Origin: Gallintestinimicrobium propionicum
GTDB lineage: Bacteria; Bacillota; Clostridia; Lachnospirales; Lachnospiraceae
Direction of reading: 5' to 3'
DNA length: 64,000 bases
Assembly (NCBI RefSeq): GCF_025567525.1
Contig: NZ_JAOQJY010000004.1
Span: forward strand, 137,155-201,154
In this document: positions 56,852 through 64,000 of the stretch, one piece after another
Layout of the letters: each line of letters opens with the position of its first letter
Numbering within the stretch: position 1 is the first letter of the stretch
Made by a program: the position numbers and the translations under genes
The notes under the pieces: generated by a model
Seen by the model: the letters and a program-made list of their open reading frames with translations, nothing else
Databases searched by the model: none
What the model was told of the DNA's origin: nothing

Positions 56852-56912
56852 CGGTTTCTTCAAACGTGCTCCCCGTGGTGATCTCCACTAATCCGCCAGT
56901 CACACGTTTTGT
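56840..56912 (-). promoter_or_regulatory. ZTP riboswitch (pfl motif)
   Basis: The minus strand carries the pfl consensus in order: CGTGTGACTGGCGG, TTAGTGGA, CACCACGGGGAGCACG and, after a variable loop, CCGACCGCCTGGG. These form the ZTP/ZMP aptamer with its pseudoknot. Placement before purO-purH fits an ON switch: ligand-bound aptamer holds CCGCCTGGG and blocks the terminator. Confidence 0.94.
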
Positions 56913-56924
56913 GTTTGATTGTGT

Positions 56925-56955
56925 TAAAACAGGATACCCGCCAACGGGACATCCT
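56925..56955 (-). terminator. Terminator of guaB
   Basis: AGGATGTCCCG (56955-56945, minus) pairs with CGGGTATCCT (56940-56931), one base bulged, then GTTTTAAC. It lies 30 nt past the guaB stop and before the riboswitch, so purO-purH may depend on read-through or on a promoter I did not find. Confidence 0.7.
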
Positions 56956-56985
56956 ATTCTATGCTATGCGGCCAATCGGTTAAAA

Positions 56986-58440
56986 TCAGTCCGCAGAGCT
57001 GTAGTTGGGAGCTTCCTTCGTGATATGAATATCATGAGGATGGCTCTCACGCAGAGCTGCTGCAGAAATCTTGACGAATTTGCCGTTTTCCTTCAGCTCT
57101 TCGATGCTTTTTGTTCCGCAGTAACCCATACCGGAACGAAGACCGCCCATCAGCTGGAATACCGTATCTTCTACCAGGCCCTTGTATGCAACACGACCTT
57201 CTACGCCTTCCGGAACGAGCTTCTTGGCGTCGGTCTGGAAGTAGCGATCCTTGCTGCCGTTTTCCATCGCAGCAATGGAACCCATGCCGCGGTAAACCTT
57301 GTATTTACGTCCCTGATACAGCTCGAACTGTCCGGGGCTCTCATCACAGCCTGCAAACATGGAACCCATCATGCAGACGCTTCCGCCTGCCGCGATTGCT
57401 TTAGTGATTTCACCGGAATACTTGATACCGCCGTCTGCGATGATCGGGATACCATATTCTCTTGCAACTGCGTAGCAGTCCATGATAGCTGTGATCTGAG
57501 GAACACCGATACCTGCAACCACACGGGTTGTACAGATAGAACCGGGTCCGATACCAACCTTAACGGCATCTGCACCTGCTTCGATCAGTGCTCTGGTCGC
57601 TTCTCCGGTTGCAACGTTGCCCGCAATTACCTGCAGATCCGGATATGCTTCCTTGATCATGCGCAGGCAGCGCAGTACGTTTTCAGAATGACCATGTGCG
57701 GAATCCAGAACAATAACGTCAACCTTGGCTTCTGCCAGAGCTGCCACGCGATCCAGAACATTGGCAGTAATACCAACACCTGCACCGCAGAGCAGACGTC
57801 CCTGTGCATCCTTTGCTGCAAGAGGATATTTGATCGTCTTCTCAATATCCTTGATCGTGATCAGGCCTTTCAGATTGAAGTCCTTATCAACGATCGGCAG
57901 CTTCTCTTTTCTTGCCTTTGCCAGAATCTTCTTTGCTTCTTCCAGTGTGATACCTTCGGGAGCCGTAACCAGACCTTCACTGGTCATGGATTCTTTAATC
58001 TTCTTGGTAAAATCTGTCTCGAATTTCAGGTCGCGGTTGGTAATGATGCCGACCAGCTTTTTGCCCTCTGTGATCGGGACACCGGAAATACGGAATTTTG
58101 CCATCAGCTCATTGGCATCTGCAAGGGTATGCTCCGGGGATAACGAAAAAGGATCTGTAATGACGCCGTTCTCAGAACGTTTTACCTTGTCCACCTCATC
58201 GGCCTGCGCCTCAATGGACATATTCTTATGGATAATACCGATACCGCCCTGTCTGGCCATTGCGATCGCCATTCTATGTTCTGTAACGGTATCCATTCCC
58301 GCACTCATCAGCGGAATGTTCAGCTTGATCTTTTTTGTCAACCAGGTAGTCACGTCGACCTGATTGGGAATTACCTGAGAGTATGCCGGCACCAACAGCA
58401 CATCGTCAAAGGTAATGCCTTCGCCAATAATCTGACCCAT
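56986..58440 (-). CDS. guaB: Inosine-5'-monophosphate dehydrogenase
   Basis: IMPDH (484 residues) oxidises IMP to XMP, the first step to GMP. The N-terminus ITFDDVLLVPAYS, two CBS domains (about residues 95-205), the catalytic loop GPGSICTTRVV with Cys, and the flap DSRYFQ-like KDRYFQTDAKKLVPEGVEGRV (in part) are all present. GGAGGAGAAG precedes ATG 58440. The promoter lies at the end of the DUF6106 gene, and a leader hairpin precedes the start. Confidence 0.97.
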   Translation of the reverse strand: MGQIIGEGITFDDVLLVPAYSQVIPNQVDVTTWLTKKIKLNIPLMSAGMDTVTEHRMAIAMARQGGIGIIHKNMSIEAQADEVDKVKRSENGVITDPFSLSPEHTLADANELMAKFRISGVPITEGKKLVGIITNRDLKFETDFTKKIKESMTSEGLVTAPEGITLEEAKKILAKARKEKLPIVDKDFNLKGLITIKDIEKTIKYPLAAKDAQGRLLCGAGVGITANVLDRVAALAEAKVDVIVLDSAHGHSENVLRCLRMIKEAYPDLQVIAGNVATGEATRALIEAGADAVKVGIGPGSICTTRVVAGIGVPQITAIMDCYAVAREYGIPIIADGGIKYSGEITKAIAAGGSVCMMGSMFAGCDESPGQFELYQGRKYKVYRGMGSIAAMENGSKDRYFQTDAKKLVPEGVEGRVAYKGLVEDTVFQLMGGLRSGMGYCGTKSIEELKENGKFVKISAAALRESHPHDIHITKEAPNYSSAD

Positions 58441-58480
58441 CTTCTCTCCTCCTGCGTATTTTAACTGTCAATTCAATGAA

Positions 58481-58509
58481 AACTGCCAGTAAATACACTA
58501 CTGACAGTT
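58481..58509 (-). promoter_or_regulatory. Leader hairpin of guaB
   Basis: On the minus strand AACTGTCAGTA (58509-58499) pairs with TACTGGCAGTT (58491-58481, one G-U), followed by TTCATT. A further TTGACAGTT follows near 58474-58464. It may be an attenuator or a repressor site. Confidence 0.5.
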
Positions 58510-58520
58510 CGTTTGAGGCA

Positions 58521-58549
58521 AGTGTAACAGAATTAAAACTCTGTGTCAA
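58521..58549 (-). promoter_or_regulatory. Promoter of guaB
   Basis: Consensus TTGACA (58549-58544) and TACACT (58526-58521) are 17 nt apart on the minus strand. The -35 overlaps the stop codon region of the DUF6106 gene. Confidence 0.82.
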
Positions 58550-59040
58550 TCGAAAAATACTTTTCTGGGCGCAACAGACTGAAGTGCTTTTACCATGGCC
58601 TCGCTGGGCTCAAAAATGATCTTGCGGTCTCCGCTGTAGATCATCACATAGCGTCTGTCCGGCTGTCCGGCAACGCCGCTGGAATAGTCCGTCACCTTAA
58701 GCTGACGATTCTTCATGTTGTCCAGATGCCAGGAGTTGATCGGTGCAAAAATCTCCATACTCTCTGTTTCAAACTTCTCGACTTTTTTCCGTTTGGTTTT
58801 GTTTAAAATCTTGTCGACGGAAATCTCCTTATCCACGTACAGATATTCAAACTCCACGCTGGCATTGAGCGAAGTAAAATACGCTCCGATTCCGGCTGCT
58901 GCCACTCCGAGCCACATCAGGGCATTCAGCATGCTAAGCAGGAAAAAAATCACCGCCAGGACAATCAGAAAAACCTGCAGTGCTTTCATCGCACTGGACG
59001 GTTTTTTCGCCACCAGACATTCTACATAGCTTTCATTCAT
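58546..59040 (-). CDS. DUF6106 family membrane protein
   Basis: This 164-residue protein matches the DUF6106 family: N-terminus MNESYVECLVAKK, two close membrane helices (about residues 20-60), then a soluble domain with FEYLYVDKEISVDKIL, EIFAPINSWHLD, RYVMIYSGDRKIIFEPSEAM and VAPRKVF. The function is unknown. It has its own promoter and is followed by guaB, whose promoter overlaps its end. Confidence 0.85.
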   Translation of the reverse strand: MNESYVECLVAKKPSSAMKALQVFLIVLAVIFFLLSMLNALMWLGVAAAGIGAYFTSLNASVEFEYLYVDKEISVDKILNKTKRKKVEKFETESMEIFAPINSWHLDNMKNRQLKVTDYSSGVAGQPDRRYVMIYSGDRKIIFEPSEAMVKALQSVAPRKVFFD

Positions 59041-59141
59041 ATTGCTTTACCACCTTCGTATTTATTCCCCATCCCGGGAAGCTCAGGGTTTTGAAAGGTC
59101 TGTCCTTTTGACAGTGCTCCCTTTTTCAAACCGATAAAGCT

Positions 59142-59170
59142 ATCATAGTACAGAATTCGCTTTTTTTCAA
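59142..59170 (-). promoter_or_regulatory. Promoter of the DUF6106 gene
   Basis: On the minus strand TTGAAA (59170-59165) and TATGAT (59147-59142) are 17 nt apart. Confidence 0.72.
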
Positions 59171-59232
59171 GGTATCCCAGGGACTTATCCGGTAGTTTAG
59201 AAAATTTTCACTTTTCTATCACAATGCTTTCA

Positions 59233-59261
59233 TTGACTTCCCAAAATCAAACGACTATGAT
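59233..59261 (+). promoter_or_regulatory. Promoter of the anchored extracytoplasmic protein gene
   Basis: TTGACT (59233-59238) and TATGAT (59256-59261) are 17 nt apart, about 120 nt before the start codon. Confidence 0.78.
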
Positions 59262-59381
59262 AAATATCAGCGCATGAATCTTTCCATACTATCGAAACGA
59301 TCGAACACAGGATACCGGCACCAGATTTTGCCGCATGCCGCAAAATACAGGATTCAACACCGAACTACAGGGAGGCACTCA

Positions 59382-60062
59382 ATGGCAACAGGCAATTCCG
59401 TCCATGACGAAGTTAAGGAACAGCAGCAAAAATTAAAAGGGAAACCCTTCAAGGAAAAATGGGCTTATTTCTGGGAGTATTATAAAATCCAAACGATCGT
59501 CGTGATCGCGGTTCTCGCCTTTGCGGGAAACCTGATTTACACCTTTGCGACGCGCAAGGATACCGTCATGGAAGCAGCCTTTATCAACTGCTACATGAAT
59601 ACCGAGGTCGATTCCGACACGATGATCGCCGATTTTGAGCAATATGCTGACATCGATACCTCCAGCGACTGTGCCGCAATCAACCGGGATATGTATGTGG
59701 ATTATGAAAACTCCGATCAATACTCCTATGCAAATATGCAGAAAATTATCGCGATGATATCTGGCAAGACCTTAGACGCCCTCATCACAGATGATACCTA
59801 TATGGATCACAATCTCGAAGCCGGTCTGTTCTGCGACCTGCACCAGTATTTTACCGACGAGGAGCTGGCGCAGTACGGCGATCAGGTTATATACAAGGAT
59901 CTTCCTGATGACAATACCGACGGGGAAATCCCCATCGGCATCAGCGTCAGCAGATCCAAATATCTGCTGACAGATCGGGCAAATGCATGGTTTACCATCC
60001 CTGCCAACTGCCAGCACCCGGAAAATGCGAAGAAATTTTTAGAGTTTATGCTTGAGCCGTAA
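59382..60062 (+). CDS. Membrane-anchored protein with a solute-binding-like outer domain
   Basis: This 226-residue protein has a charged cytoplasmic N-terminus (KEKWAYFWEYYKIQ), one membrane helix (about residues 38-56) and an outer domain. The end, ANAWFTIPANCQHPENAKKFLEFMLEP, resembles the C-terminal part of ABC solute-binding proteins, and ISGKTLDALITDD fits a binding-protein fold, but the chain is too short for a full one. ATG 59382 follows GGGAGG. It stands alone, so no transport role can be claimed. Confidence 0.8.
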   Translation: MATGNSVHDEVKEQQQKLKGKPFKEKWAYFWEYYKIQTIVVIAVLAFAGNLIYTFATRKDTVMEAAFINCYMNTEVDSDTMIADFEQYADIDTSSDCAAINRDMYVDYENSDQYSYANMQKIIAMISGKTLDALITDDTYMDHNLEAGLFCDLHQYFTDEELAQYGDQVIYKDLPDDNTDGEIPIGISVSRSKYLLTDRANAWFTIPANCQHPENAKKFLEFMLEP

Positions 60063-60124
60063 CACTCGCTGCTGCATACGACATGTAAAAATTCCCTGTA
60101 AGCTGCCAGAACGCTGCTCACGGC

Positions 60125-60173
60125 AAAAATCCCCGCCGCCACAGCCTGAATCGCTGTGACAGCGGGGATTTTG
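60125..60173. terminator. Bidirectional terminator
   Basis: AAAATCCCCGC (60126-60136) pairs with GCGGGGATTTT (60162-60172), with an inner ACAGC/GCTGT stem. It serves the plus-strand anchored protein and the minus-strand hydrolase. Confidence 0.88.
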
Positions 60174-60200
60174 TTATTCAAAGCGCGCCATGCGCACTTC

Positions 60201-61046
60201 TCACTCATTTTTCAGAATCAATTCCATCAACGTGTTTCCTTTTCCCTCCGGGTCATAGCTCTGCCACGCGATCACGCGGCCATGAGGCGACAGATACAGC
60301 ATCTGTCCGTTCATACCGCCCTTGCAGTGCCCTCCGTTTTCCATCTTTGCAAGCTCATATTCCCGCTCAAAAACAAGCTCGACCCACTCTTTCGAAAGCA
60401 GACGCTTTCCTTCAAATGTGCCACCGTTTTGATAGACCTCGCCAAGCTTTGCCATGTCCTCTGTGCGCACATACATGCCGGTCGCTCCAATCGGATACCC
60501 CATCGGACACTTTGAAAAAGCCGCCTCCCTTACATGCAGCGGCATCAGCAGGCGCGGGCGCAGAAAGTCGTCCAGCTTTTCTCCGGAAAGCTCCGTCACA
60601 ACGCGGGACAGCAGATAATATGCACCGTCGCTGTACTGATAGTCCACGCCCGGCCGCGCCGGAACCGGACGTTCAAACGCGAGCTTTAAAAAATCCTCCG
60701 AACCAAACTGCGTCATATCATAATTATCGATATCCAGAAAATCCTCCGTCACGCCGATTCGGTGCCGGATCACATGATCCAGCGTCACTTCTTCCCATTG
60801 CGGATCATAGCGCTCCGGCAGCTTTTTCCGAAACAGATCGCAGATCTTATCGTCTGGCTTCCAAAGTCCCTGATCGTATAAAAAGCCAAGCGCCGTCACG
60901 GTAAACACCTTCGTAACGGAATAGATGTCATTGCACGGATTGTCCGGCACAAAGCTCCATGTCGTGCGCTTTCCATGCTCCGACTCTGTCAGCCAGAACA
61001 GCGGAAGATTCAGCCCACGGATTTCCTCCAGAATTGTTTCTATCAT
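60201..61046 (-). CDS. Serine hydrolase, class C beta-lactamase-like
   Basis: This 281-residue protein has the beta-lactamase/DD-peptidase-like fold with the nucleophile motif SVTK (YSVTKVFTVTALG), a YSD in the position of the YxN motif (YQYSDGAYYLLSRVV) and a C-terminal GGMNGQMLYL. No signal peptide is visible, so it is likely cytoplasmic and acts as an esterase or peptidase, not a resistance enzyme. It lies 48 nt after the truncated rhamnosidase and is probably co-transcribed. Confidence 0.87.
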   Translation of the reverse strand: MIETILEEIRGLNLPLFWLTESEHGKRTTWSFVPDNPCNDIYSVTKVFTVTALGFLYDQGLWKPDDKICDLFRKKLPERYDPQWEEVTLDHVIRHRIGVTEDFLDIDNYDMTQFGSEDFLKLAFERPVPARPGVDYQYSDGAYYLLSRVVTELSGEKLDDFLRPRLLMPLHVREAAFSKCPMGYPIGATGMYVRTEDMAKLGEVYQNGGTFEGKRLLSKEWVELVFEREYELAKMENGGHCKGGMNGQMLYLSPHGRVIAWQSYDPEGKGNTLMELILKNE

Positions 61047-61094
61047 GTTATTTTTCCTTTTCTTTAATGTAGTGCGACACGCCGAGCTGCCATA

Positions 61095-62768
61095 TCACAT
61101 TGTAGGCACCTTGTCCTCGCCTGCGGGCGCAAGGCTCCACTCCACCTGCTTTTCCCCGTTTTCCAGAAGCTCCCAGCTCACCGAAAGGATTCCATCCGGC
61201 GTCTGGATACTGCCCTTTGCCCAGGTCAGCTGCCGCTGGCTGCTGAGACGGATTTCGTAAGAAAAATGCTGTGCGGACCCGGGCATGGCTGGCGGCTGCA
61301 GTTCGCCGTTGAGCGGCTTCAATGCCTGTGCTGGCTGTGTGGTAACGTCCGGCTGCGCAGGTTTGAGAACGGGCGGCTGCGCCGATGGCGTCATCCGAAT
61401 CCCAAGGATCTGTGTAAACAGCAGCCGCACACAGGCGCCAAACATCGGATGGTTATGGGATTCTCTGCCATCCCAGCGCTCCCAGAGCGTCGTCGCACCA
61501 TTTCGTTTCATATGTGCAAAGGACGCTGCTTCGCTGTCATTGGTCAGAAGCCTTACAGCCAGATCCCCTGCACCGATGGAAAACAGTTGTTCCAAAAGCA
61601 TCGACGTGCCGAAAATTCCGGTATCAAAACGTCCGAGCGCTTCATATTTTTCGACCAGATGCTTTTTCGTCCGCTCATCCCCAAGCCCAAGTGCCAGTCC
61701 ATAGGCGTTGCCTGCTGCCCTTCCTTCGCAGAAATCTCCGGTTTCCGGATCGAAGTAAGCGTCAAGAAAAGCATTTTTGACATTCTTTTCCCGCTCCGCA
61801 AATCGAATTGGCAGTTTATTATTCATTTTTTCTGAAATTTGCATCATTTCCTGCAATCCATGCAAGTAGTAGAACGTATTGATAAATGCCTCCGGCAGCT
61901 GCTCCTTTTCCTCTGATGCCGGGAAGCACCAGTCGCCCAGACACCAGCCCCCCTCTTCTTCGCGGACCACAAGTCCCTTTTCACTGTGGGCATCCATATA
62001 ATCGAACCAGCGCAGGATCGCGTCATAGCCCTGCACAAGCAGGCTGTCATCCCCATAAATTTTTGCCCATGCGAGCGGAACCATTTTTCTGCCATCGTAC
62101 TCCCCAATCAGGATCGGATAAAGCTTTCGGATCACACGATCCGGCGGACAGGTCTGCTCTTCTAAAAGGGTTTCCGGTGCATGGACCGGCTGTGCTGGCT
62201 TCCAACCGGATAAATCAGCGCCCGGATACTGCCAGCCTTCCGGCTCTTTCCGCAAATCCCGCACCTCTCCCAAAAAGAGGTTGTTTTTCAGCAATCCGCC
62301 CGGATGCCACAATGTCTGCCGGTCGCTTTCAATCCATTCCTGTCTTCCGTCTGCATCCGTCAACGTCAGCTCAAACCAAAGCTTCGGCAGCCCGAAAACA
62401 AATTTTCCTTCGGCAATCCGCTCTGTCTGATGATACCAGCCATTGCCCAGTCGTACTGCAAGTACGTTTTCTCCTGCCTTTAAATATGGAAGTAAGTCAA
62501 AGCTCAAATACCGGCATCGATGTGCGCTGCGCTCCTCCCATACCGGATACGTTGTTTCACAGCCGAGCACCGACGCATAATCTGTCATCGCCGGCATCAG
62601 CTCCTGATCGCTGATCCTTTTTCCATTGATATAGAATAGAAAATATCCCAGTCCGCAGATTTCCAGACGGGCGCTTTGAAAGCGCTCTGTCCTATCCAGC
62701 CAGAAGCTTCTTCGAAACAGCGGCGCTTCACAGCCTGCGCCGCCGCAAATCCAGTGTTCTTTTTTCAT
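61095..62768 (-). pseudogene. Alpha-L-rhamnosidase-like protein with an internal deletion (GH78)
   Basis: The 557-residue frame keeps the N-terminal jelly-roll part (INGKRISDQELMPAMTDY) and the C-terminal half of the GH78 barrel (ATTLWERWDGRESHNHPMFGA). Between CPPDRVIRKLYP (about residue 210) and MVPLAWAKIYGD (about 230) the bridging domain and the catalytic DxxxxDERxGWTGD segment are missing, roughly 200 or more residues compared with the enzyme at 478-2673. The frame is still open, so a protein can be made, but it lacks key acids. Either it is an inactive remnant or it has a binding role. Confidence 0.8.
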
Positions 62769-62842
62769 ATTTTTCTCTCATTTCTGCGCATGTCAAGTTT
62801 GTGTCAAGTGCACGCAGACACAAATCTCGAGATTGAAAAATT

Positions 62843-62886
62843 TTATTCATGACAATAGAATGCTCGTAGAGCGTGCATTCTATTGT
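62843..62886. repeat. Composite palindromic repeat, inverted outer module
   Basis: This is the reverse complement of the H1 module with its CATGAATAA tail, with one mismatch to 31253-31296. On the plus strand T residues follow the stem. It lies between the rhamnosidase and the Rpn-family gene. Confidence 0.85.
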
Positions 62887-63008
62887 TTTTCAATCTTGAT
62901 TCTCTCCCGCAGCCCTTGCCGCCCCAATATCAGAAAACATGACGCCCCGCCATCTGCTTAGATGATAGAACGGCATACGCACTCTTCTAAATATTGGAAG
63001 CCTGTTTA

Positions 63009-64000
63009 TTACTGACTTACTGTCATTTTCCCCAGAATTTCTTCTACTTCCTCTACACTCATCAGGAGGTCTTCCGCTATTTTGGATACAGAATCGCCTT
63101 TTTGATACTTTTTAGTTACCAACTCGACCGTTTTTTGATTAGATCCTTCCAGGCGTCCCTCTTCACGTCCTTCTAAGCGTCCTTCTAAGCGTCCTTCTTT
63201 ACGTCCCTCTTCCAGTCCTTCCTCGCGTCCTTCTTCTTGACCTTTCCTACGTCCTTCTTCCAGCCCCTTCTCCATGGCTTCCCGAAAAATCTCCTTCGAC
63301 CGATAATTCAACACTTTTCCTCCCATAACTTCCGTAACCTCCTTCTCCACATTGTCATATTTCGACGCAAGTTTTTCCACTACAGTATTCGCCAGTTCAC
63401 ACAACGCGCCGCCGGTAATTGGCTTCATACGCCCGCTTTGGCACTCCTGATCCAGCCGTGCAGCTACGTTCTCATATTCCATCCGCAGACTGCGAAGCCG
63501 TTTTTCATCTCCATTAATTTTTCGAAATTCTTTTTCATACCGAAAAATATAAAACGGGATCAGCATCCACAGCTGTTTTTCAAAAATTTCGTTCAAAGTA
63601 TAATTTTTTACTTTCAAAATCGGAATTTCGTAAAATATTTCCTTTTTCCCAACGCAAATACAAATCTTCAACTCATCCGGCGTGTTCGAATTGCTCCTCA
63701 GATAGATCACTGCAGAATCCGGAAAGTTCACATACAGCACGCCGTCCCGGTATTCCTTATTCATCAAAGCAATCTGCGCATCATATTCCCACATCCGAAT
63801 TTCCATCGTCCCATCCGCTGTGCTCTGGCATTCCAGATGATACCGTTTGGAAATTCCCTTTAAAGAAATCAATGTCAGGTTGGAATCCGTAACCCGCTTC
63901 TCCTTTTTCCCCTCCGGATTCCTAAAAAAAATCTCGTTCTCATTCGATACCACTACTTCCCGCCCGGTATAATTCGTGCCGAACAGCTCGTTAATCAGCG
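63009..64000 (-). CDS. Rpn-family recombination-promoting nuclease/putative transposase (5' end beyond window)
   Basis: This frame is open from the window edge to 63009. It fits the Rpn (PD-(D/E)xK, formerly transposase_31) family: LINELFGTNYTGRE near the edge, then KGISKRYHLECQSTADGTMEIRMWEYD (in part), where the E-x-Q matches the nuclease site. Middle helices and a conserved FYIFRYEKEF follow. The region around residues 230-265 is a run of EGR/EEG repeats, and the end has an HTH-like SVSKIAEDLLMSVEEV. Rpn proteins promote RecA-independent recombination. The true start lies outside the window. Confidence 0.85.
   Translation of the reverse strand, partial: LINELFGTNYTGREVVVSNENEIFFRNPEGKKEKRVTDSNLTLISLKGISKRYHLECQSTADGTMEIRMWEYDAQIALMNKEYRDGVLYVNFPDSAVIYLRSNSNTPDELKICICVGKKEIFYEIPILKVKNYTLNEIFEKQLWMLIPFYIFRYEKEFRKINGDEKRLRSLRMEYENVAARLDQECQSGRMKPITGGALCELANTVVEKLASKYDNVEKEVTEVMGGKVLNYRSKEIFREAMEKGLEEGRRKGQEEGREEGLEEGRKEGRLEGRLEGREEGRLEGSNQKTVELVTKKYQKGDSVSKIAEDLLMSVEEVEEILGKMTVSQ
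63140..63260. repeat. Short in-frame repeats coding for EGR/EEG
   Basis: The minus strand repeats short units around GAAGGACGT, giving alternating Glu, Gly and Arg (for example LEGRLEGREEGRLEG). Such tracts can change length by slippage. Confidence 0.75.

Larger units (their letters stand above)
59041..59381. other. Divergent intergenic region with two promoters
   Basis: These 341 bases hold the two back-to-back promoters listed here and an AT-rich middle. No gene or repeat is seen. Confidence 0.6.

Noticed and set aside
56866..58143. 425-codon plus-strand frame
   Set aside because: It is antisense to guaB and the ZTP riboswitch, with no recognisable domain.
60201..61046. Beta-lactamase resistance gene
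   Set aside because: There is no signal peptide, and only the general serine-hydrolase motifs are present. A housekeeping esterase or peptidase is more likely.

Overview
The window reads as chromosome of a low-to-mid GC Gram-positive anaerobe, most likely a gut Lachnospiraceae-type Clostridium. The reasons are the mix of strong GGAGG ribosome-binding sites, an AddAB (not RecBCD) recombination pair, ECF vitamin transporters, a FeoA-FeoB fusion, an archaeal-type PurO beside a stand-alone AICAR transformylase, and several families (JetA/DUF5716, DUF6062, DUF6106, DUF975) that I associate with that group. The species assignment is inference. I see no rRNA, tRNA, prophage, insertion sequence or CRISPR array. 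Most genes lie on the minus strand, in short operons.

Layout. 1-2.7 kb: the end of an AraC-type regulator divergent from a GH78 alpha-L-rhamnosidase. 2.7-9.1 kb: dapF followed by jetA-jetB-jetC, a Wadjet/MksBEF-like SMC complex with no jetD nuclease gene next to it. 9.2-15.4 kb: a small membrane protein, then a minus-strand run vanY-like carboxypeptidase, hisC, methyltransferase, hslO, nadE. 15.5-20.8 kb: a promoter, TPP riboswitch and thiT on the plus strand, then an ECF module (UPF0397 S-component, double ATPase, EcfT) and a mutarotase. 20.8-29.2 kb: addB, addA and a transglutaminase-like protein. 29.3-35.2 kb: an SGNH hydrolase and a PseB-type dehydratase on plus, then DUF1385-prmC-prfA and rpmE on minus. 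35.2-41.0 kb: an XRE regulator pair, a TPR/SEL1 protein with a damaged 5' end, an M18 aminopeptidase and feoAB. 41.0-50.2 kb: tetR-DUF6062-codB, an acidic helical surface-type protein, a sodium:neurotransmitter-family symporter and a GH38 alpha-mannosidase. 50.3-59.0 kb: glnS-mocR, a DUF975 protein, guaB-purO-purH with a ZTP riboswitch, and a DUF6106 protein. 59.2-64 kb: an anchored extracytoplasmic protein, a class C beta-lactamase-like hydrolase, a second rhamnosidase that has lost its catalytic segment, and an Rpn-family nuclease cut by the window edge.

The genes are mostly core metabolism. guaB, purO and purH finish IMP synthesis and lead it to GMP, with a ZTP sensor in the leader of purO. 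thiT and the UPF0397 module import vitamins. The rhamnosidases and the mannosidase suggest plant or host glycan use. Between genes there are two families of dispersed palindromic repeats. One is a composite element with five full or partial copies; the other is a MITE-like element with inverted ends. There are also a tandem duplication of the prfA 3' end and three 26-bp repeats after feoB. The items most worth a second look are the JetD-less Jet/Mks locus, the internally deleted rhamnosidase, the composite palindromic repeat family and the ZTP-controlled split purine genes.
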